The notes beneath the pieces were generated by a model. The model worked only from the letters and a program-made list of their open reading frames with translations. It was not told where the DNA came from and made no database searches. Shown here in pieces: positions 56,945-64,000 of a stretch of DNA of 64,000 nucleotides. The DNA is from Aspidiotus rigidus (taxonomy: Eukaryota; Arthropoda; Insecta; Hemiptera; Diaspididae): positions 4,092,001-4,156,000 of the forward strand of contig JAVHKY010000052.1 of assembly GCA_035079385.1 (NCBI GenBank). Direction: 5' to 3'. Each line of letters starts with the position of its first letter. Position 1 is the first letter of the stretch. The position numbers and the translations under genes are program-made.

Positions 56945-59900
56945 GTAAGTGTCTATAATATTATTAAAAAAAATTATCTTGTGTGTACTTTTATTTAGTT
57001 CGCGAAATCTAAACGATTGTAAAACAATTTGAAAAATCAAACACCTAGGTACCAATGATGTAGTCGACGAACGAAGTTGGTTGGAAAATTAGAAATTCTG
57101 ATACTTACGTTTAAATTTCCTACATTTTTTTCTGTTCATATTTCATTGGGTTAAAATGGTTTTTATGAAGAGTACCTACCTACTACACGTTTTTCAGCAA
57201 TTCTTAAGTGCCTGTGCTTCATCAATCTTACTTTTTTTGCCTACATTTTTTTCAACTTGTTGAACTTTCTCGCAAAGTAAAGACTATAGCGATTTTCTCT
57301 GCAACAAATAAGTACAAACCTAATTTCTTGGACGAAGAAAAAAAAAAAAGAAAAAAATCGCAGTTAAGTGACGTAATTGGAAGATACGTGTGTATGATTC
57401 ATTTGTATGTATACAATGACGACGTTCAAAACTCTCGAGTAGGTAATCAAACATTTTTCTAACTTGTTGAAACGCGTTTTAATCGATGATCCGTTTCAAA
57501 GATCAGAATCTATTTTTGAAATGCGGAAGTTTCAGATAGCCAGGTAATTAAAACGAAATACGATATCTATCGATACGTATTAATGTAAATAGTTTCATCC
57601 AACCAAACTATATACAAAATTAGGGAATCGAATTTATAGACAATTAGATCGCCGAGTAGTAGACCTATACAAATACTCGATTGATTACTGACCAATAATT
57701 AAATCTTTTGTTTATCTCATGTGTACCTTTTAATCGATGGGGGAAAAAAACCTTTGAATTCCGTATAGCACTATAAAAGTTGTGATTTGATATTCCCGAC
57801 GTTCATAATTTTAGTTGTCAACCAGCCTGCTGTAACAATTTTCAATGAAGTTTATTACCTATTTGGACGTTATTTATTTTTATTTTGATTCAAAAGAAAA
57901 ATCTGGACATCGAGAATGATTTAGAACCACCGTGGTTTCAAAAATTTAAGTACTTACGTAGCGTGGTATCCTGGTTTACCAGAAATTGAAATTAATTTGA
58001 TTTCTAATTTCTCATCGAACATCAAAGTGAAATGTCTTACAATTTATTTGCAAGTCCTTGATGGTAAATCGACTCTCAAGTATAAGTATAAGTAGAATTC
58101 AAACGAAGATAGGCAATGAAAATTGAACAAATTTCAATAAAATATTTTTTTCAAATTGTATGGGGAAACTACCTATAATATATATTAATTTTGTGATACT
58201 GATTAACTGACAACGATTTTGATAGGTACTTGAAATTAGATGGTGTTATCGGAATTGCTATAATGGATAGGTTATGATTTTTTTCTCTGTTATGACTACT
58301 ATACGCACGTATTCCACGATTCAGCCTGCAGGTATCGTGTGACCCTGACACACAATTCAATTGATCAAAGATTCTAAGCGTGGTGTACTCTATGATAATT
58401 TCTTAGAATTTACTTCTGAGACGATCAATTACCTGCTTTAGAAATCAAAGTGGATATCAATAGCATTGCGCTTTAAATTGTGATTTAGTTGAGCACAGTA
58501 CCGGGTTCCTTCGAGTAAATTCGCTGAATTTTCATTTTTAGGCAATTTTTAGATGTGTGAAAAAGTTTTGTTTTTGTTTCAAGATAAGAGAAAAAAAAAA
58601 GAAAAACATTAATTGCTTGAGTTTTTTGAATTGCGTTTCTGCGGTGTGTTTTTGTTTGTATGTATTTTTCAAAATCTTTTTTGAAAATTTTCTTAGGAAA
58701 AATTTCGAGTTGATCTGATACAATTGTTGTTCAGAAACCCGAGGAATATCCGCGTAGTATTTTTTTAGCTATAGATTTCGTATTAAATTCTGCTGTAAAC
58801 CGATTTTATTTTACGTAAATAAATACGCAGAGCCTACGTCGCGTGCAAGAACTTCTTTTCGCCGGCCTATCGTATGGCCTACTGACGGCACGGCGTGTTG
58901 TCGCTTCGCTTCGCTTTGCTTTTCGTCTGTTTCTTGATTTGAGATACGATTTTCGGGATCTCATTTGCAGGTCGCGCTTAAATGAGCTTCGTAAATGTTA
59001 CTTTATGGCGCTACGAAGTGTGGTAGTACTGTTATACACATATTCATTTTGCAGTTCTCGTCGTCTGAGACAAGATAGAAGGAATATAAGTATTTTACAT
59101 CATAATATTTGAACGATGAAAGGCGGGATGGTTTACACGTGTACCTATAGGGTAAATCTTCGCCTTCGAGTTTTCTCGTATGATACGTAGTATTTTTGTA
59201 GTATAGTCCTTGTCCTCTTACACCTACTTTTATTTCTTCCTTGTATTTCATGGCTTATTAGGATTCATTTCGTGAAATTCAATTTGGAGGGGTTATCCAG
59301 AGACACCTGTTCGATATTTCGTGCCCCGATGTCTTTAATTTTAAATCTGATACTTTATGACATCTCTTTAACAAAAGCGTGCGAACGTGTGATTGCCAGA
59401 CTTTATCTTGATCGAATTGCTGATATTACGGCAGATGTGTACTAGATGGATGAAATAAGTAAATAATTTGTAAACCATAGAATAATCTATCTCTACTCCT
59501 TAATTTGTACCTACTGGAATATATTTTTACTACCTACTGAAGATAAAATTCATAATATACACTGTCCCCAGATTCCTTTCGTTCATTTCAACGCGACAGG
59601 TCATCAAATCGGAAATAAAATATTTTAATTTTATTTAACTTCGCCCGCTCAAGTAAACGCAAAAAAAAAGGAATAAATCGATGAGATTGAAGAATGGGAA
59701 ATTTAGAAGTATTCCGAGTTGCGATAATCAGTAGAGAGAGAGAAAAATGAGTAAATTAGGTTTCAATTTTTCACTACAACGACAGAATGAAAGTGAACAT
59801 TTGCTATTATACTGATTTTCTGTAATCATTATTATTTTTAGTTCAAAAAGTTGCACTCCAGGAGAATTCACTGTGTTTTAAGAAAAAGTATTAATTATGT

Positions 59901-62730
59901 GGGTGATTCATCAGAAAAATATGAATTTTACGATTATATTCAAAATACTTGTAAAGATGAAAAAACAAGAAATTTTCTCGAAGCGTAAAATGAGAAATTT
60001 CTCACTTGTGCATTTCTTAATTAACTTCCCAGTATTTTTTGGTGTATATAAATTTATTATTTTATGAAAATAGTGGTTTAAATGAAAGAAAAACAAGGTA
60101 CCTAGAAGAATCTCCCGGCTCTTCGAGTATAAATTGGGATTCTAGTGTTACCTATGTTTCGTTGTTTTCACTTTAAAAAATCATGAAAACTTTCTATTTC
60201 TATTTTTTGATTGCTAAGTACATTAAAATCAATCACTTCTTCAAAAACCATTGTATAATATTTTTTGAAAAAAAAATTCATGTTTGTGACCTGTTTCCAA
60301 GAAAAGTTTTAATGAGCGGCCAGAAATCGAATTCGAGATTATTGATGATCGTGAATGAATTTTAGTCGGCTTAAACGTGGTATTAATAAAAAGTATCGAT
60401 AATGTTTCCTTCTGGTTTAATACAGTAGGCCTATGTGATTGAAATAATATAATACCGAAAAATCGACAAAATCATCAATAATCCAAAATTTGATTTTTGG
60501 CTTCGTATTACCTTTTCTCGCGACCAATTGACATAATTATGGTGCATTTGAGATGAAAATGAATCACTGAATAAATATGGAAATGAATCTTAAATGTATG
60601 AAATGAACCTGAATTATTAAAGTAGTACAGAACTTGTATGTAGGGAGATAAATAGAAGGTCTAGATGAATCGTTTTTCTCGAAACATACGTAGTGAAAAC
60701 ACAAAAAAAATCTTATCAATATACTGATTGATGTCATAGCAGGGTTGGTATGGAAAATAGATCATGTTTTGTTAGATTCCGCATGATTACAATGAGAAAA
60801 TCTCGACAAAATGAAATTTTCAATCCGCGTATAATCGACTGTCCTTTTTTGTAAATGACGAGTCTTCTCAAGAACCAAATCCAGTTTGGTGTGGAAAAAG
60901 GCGATGACATTCCGTATGTAACGCGATCAATTTTTGTTCACTGGTGGTTGTAAATTAAACCGAAAAAGACGGGTATACGTTTTTTTAGATTAGGTAGGTA
61001 TTCATTTTCTTGACATAGGTATCAATGAAGTCCTCACGAATGAAGACGCTGAAAACATTAGAAATAACGCATCAAAAAAAATTGATATAAATTTTCGAAG
61101 TGCTCGCGCAGAATTCCAATTTTACCTCGATACACTACCTGGGTGTTTTTATTAGAATGTCGAACGTACTGAAAAATATTTCCTAGATTATGATAGTAAC
61201 CGTTCCCATAGTGTACTGTGATGGATGGAATGATGATACAAAACACAAAATTGGGGGCATTTTTCATTTTCAAGATCGATCTCAAAAGCCCAACAGTTAG
61301 CAATAGAAAAAATCAAGTTGTATTATGATAACGATTTGCAGAAAGGTCACCTTTCAGTGATAACTGTCCTACAATCACTTCATTTTTATTCTCTCTGCAA
61401 GATTTTCAAAAATCTAGAAAAGTTAATCAATCTGTCTTTGTTCTGAACAACGAAGCTTTTTTTCTTTGGTATTTGTTCCCGCGTTAATTGTTGGAAAAAT
61501 GATCATCAATATTACATCTTCAATGCGAGAATTGTGTATCTGTAATACAAAATAGTATGAATAGTTATTTACGCTACAAGGGTTAGAAACGAGCTATTTT
61601 TTGATGAGTTTGACGTTAGCGACCTTTGCGAAGCGAGGGTTGATAAGTCATACGAATCAAGAAATAGGCGTTTCTAACCGTGTTGCGTATGAGATTTTTC
61701 TTCATTTACGAAATTAAGATCAAAAAGTAGACGACAAATGCGATCACAAGATAGATGATAGTTCGTAAATATTCCCTAGGTGCGAAATGAAAACAGAAAA
61801 AACTCCCTTGTAGCAAAACGAACATACGTTTACACACAGTCGCATCAGTTCATGCGTTACGTTTGATATGACTCGTTTTTTACCTCTATTAAGAGGGCGC
61901 TATGAGGCACTTTTTGATCGTAAATGAAGAAAATTATATTTTTATCCCTTTGTAGTCAAATGTATTTCTGACGTATTCTTTCTTCTTTTGCCGCAAAAAA
62001 GTCAGAAAATCAGTCAGAACTCGTAATTTTTAAAAATTTTTTCTTTTGTTACACCTGTACATAACGTGTAGATTGATAATTTTTTGACGAGCTCGATAAA
62101 GAATAGAGCTAATCGTTCAAGTATAACGTTAAGAAGACTCGGCCGCTATAGTTGAAAGAATAATACATATTATTATCAAACAAGGGTGGAAAGTAAGCGA
62201 TTGCCGAGCTCCGTAATTTGTATGTTGAGTCAAAGTCTTACCTTTCAATCTGTTCAGTATATTTTCTTGAGGAAAGTGGTAAGAAAATATTTTCCGCTCA
62301 CCTACGGAGGTCTTCAGAAATGAGACTTTTCACGCGAAATACTAGCGTGAGAACATTGATTCCCTGTTCCGACCTCCTCTCATTAAAATTATGATCTTCA
62401 TTGTAATTGTGTGCGTTGACATGTTTTACGACGGGGATCAATGCAAAAATGCGATTATAGCTCATCTTGCGGAAGAGAATGTGGAGAATTTGAGTTTATA
62501 AGTTTGTGATGAGTGATAAAAAGGATGCAATAAAAGTTAGAGATTTTTACTGCCTTTACTCTGTCACTTAATTGTGAAATAGACCCTGTACCTGCGATAT
62601 GGTTTTGAGGGCTGCTTGATTATTTTTTTGAAGAAACAAAATTTTACGTAACATTTTCTGCGGCATTTCAATATGAGGCAGGCATGAAAAATCAAGGTTT
62701 TTCATGAATCGTAGTACAATATCGTGCTAC
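56945..62730. other. Probable intron or intergenic DNA, no recognised feature
   Basis: If the exon at 56,797 is real, this is its first intron. It is AT-rich, relatively poor in repeats, and contains no frame with a recognisable domain on either strand. Confidence 0.4.
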
Positions 62731-62731
62731 A

Positions 62732-63238
62732 CACGTGAAATACCCTGTTAACTATAAAGCCCACGCTTCCGGGGTCATCGCGTCATTTTCATTTCCGCAC
62801 ACCAAATTTCTTCGCGTGCGTTCCTCCCGCCCTTCATTCGAGTTAACGCACGCTATTAGCACGGGTCGACGTATTTGGGGTTAACGTAGCTCGTGAACGG
62901 ATCGATAGACCCCCCCGTGCGCATGAACCACGCTGCACATTTTCAGCTGGGAAATTCCTCTTTGTCAAAGGCCAACGTTTTGCGGAATCCCGGAAAACTC
63001 GCTCGCGGGCACGTGGGTGGTGTTCGGAGGATCTTCATGAGTTTTTGTCCTTTGTTTCACGTGCAAACTTGCACGCGTTTTTAGTTCGAGATCACGTGTT
63101 TGGCCGAATATGCTGATTATGCCTATCGATATGTACTCATGTTCACAAATGACCTATTTCAATTTGTTTTCAGCGGGTTATTTCCGGAGAAGGTCGGAAT
63201 ACGGAGAGCGCGTGAGCTTTTTCGCCTTATTTCACGTG
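62732..63238. promoter_or_regulatory. GC-richer island with a cluster of CACGTG E-boxes
   Basis: CACGTG occurs at 62,732, 63,010, 63,058, 63,093 and 63,233, four of them within 229 bases. The stretch 62,760-63,080 is noticeably richer in CpG than its surroundings. bHLH factors (Max/Myc, Clock/Cycle, USF) bind this hexamer. It may be an enhancer or an alternative promoter of the candidate gene. A 63-codon frame at 62,893 has no recognisable domain. Confidence 0.35.
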
Positions 63239-64000
63239 TCATAAGTGCTTGGAAGACTTTCTTCCATATAAACATTACGCGTACCTGCGTCCTCTATTTT
63301 CTCACGTACTCAGTAATTTACGTTCTTTACTGGCCCGTGTGTTCAAATTATTTTGTTCCTTCAAAAATTGAATGCCTATTTCTATTCTTGAGAAACAGTA
63401 GGGTAAAGTTTTTCCTCATTTTTTTGAAAATTACATTGGGGTAGAAACACCAGCATACTGAAGGTCGTGGCTTGCATTCAAAATCTTTGTTATTGCTTAC
63501 CACATAACTAGAAATTTTAGTTTTTCGATTATTTCTTGATGAAATAAAACAAATTTGATCACTGCTGTAAGAAATTTTTGACTTGAAAGGAAGATGACAA
63601 CCGGGACTGCCAATGAATAAAGGATATGTAATGAAGTAAGAATGAACGAATATTTCCAAATTATCTTCCGCAGTTCAGTTTCCAATATCTCAGGAATTTA
63701 TAACTAGGAATGTAAATTTTCATGACAATAAGTTTTGTGATAAATTTGGGGTAACAATCTTTATGTAGAATGTTCTCATTCCCTACTTAAATGGGAAGTA
63801 GACGTAGTGCAGATGCGTTTCTCGACGCTGTGGCACATTTTGGAAAATAATTATATTTAAAATTAAAATCAATGGAGTTTAATTTCATAAGTCGGGTTTA
63901 TTGGTACCGGTACGGCCAATCATTCTATTGATTTCTTCTACTGATTTCCATATCTCTCTCTCCTTCTGTCTTCGACCATGAACTCAAAACTATCAATAGA
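63239..64000. other. Non-coding stretch to the window end
   Basis: A 114-codon frame at 63,100-63,444 is hydrophobic with no recognised domain and is probably chance. No other feature is seen. Confidence 0.35.

Noticed and set aside
63100..63444. 114-codon hydrophobic frame as a membrane protein
   Set aside because: T-rich DNA yields such frames by chance, there is no consistent topology, and the first part overlaps the E-box island.

Overview
This window looks like nuclear DNA from an animal, most likely an arthropod and probably an insect. It is AT-rich with many long A/T runs and microsatellites. It has no dense open reading frames and no prokaryotic gene organisation. All recognisable proteins are decayed transposable-element proteins typical of metazoan genomes: Penelope-like retroelements with GIY-YIG endonuclease, a KRBA2/Ginger-type integrase tail, a non-LTR RNase H tail and a Ty3/Gypsy protease. 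A hemipteran is my guess from general texture only; the sequence does not prove it. Nearly all open frames of 60-140 codons here are chance or repeat-derived and are not annotated as genes.

Layout. Bases 1-2,110 hold a GTCGAC-rich degenerate repeat followed by two copies of an element with a 45-bp minisatellite core. A small hAT-like MITE lies at 2,274-2,403. From 6.1 to 9.1 kb there is a lone minisatellite unit, another GTCGAC-rich block, a Penelope-like element on the minus strand with reverse transcriptase and frameshifted GIY-YIG domain, and a fossil Ginger/KRBA2-like integrase C-terminus. A dispersed repeat that I cannot classify occurs at 12.5-13.85 kb and again inverted at 25.9-28.0 kb. 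Between 16.2 and 16.9 kb there are three Grainyhead-type palindromes. A 230-bp inverted-repeat element with hammerhead-like motifs lies at 17,227-17,456, and a second large minisatellite element at 17,861-19,085. A third GTCGAC-rich block is split by a Penelope-like element with long inverted flanks (19,659-20,948). Another Penelope-like element lies on the minus strand at 22.74-24.44 kb.

The second half is emptier. It holds a long (CT)n tract at 28.8 kb, an (AAAT)n tract at 33.6 kb and a nest of inverted minisatellite elements at 33.8-35.2 kb. MITEs occur at 39.6, 43.5, 44.4, 47.6, 48.05 and 52.95 kb. There are fragments of a non-LTR element (46.0-46.4 kb) and a Ty3/Gypsy protease (48.8-49.1 kb). 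A 1,189-bp element at 51,657-52,845 has long terminal inverted repeats, TGT...ACA ends and a possible 4-bp target duplication around a KRBA2-like integrase tail, so it looks like a deleted Ginger element.

The only candidate host gene is near 56.3-56.95 kb: a GC-richer stretch with E2F-like and NRF1/Ewg-like sites, followed by a 148-nt candidate first coding exon (ATG at 56,797, donor at 56,945) on the plus strand. Its remaining exons are not recognisable before the window ends.
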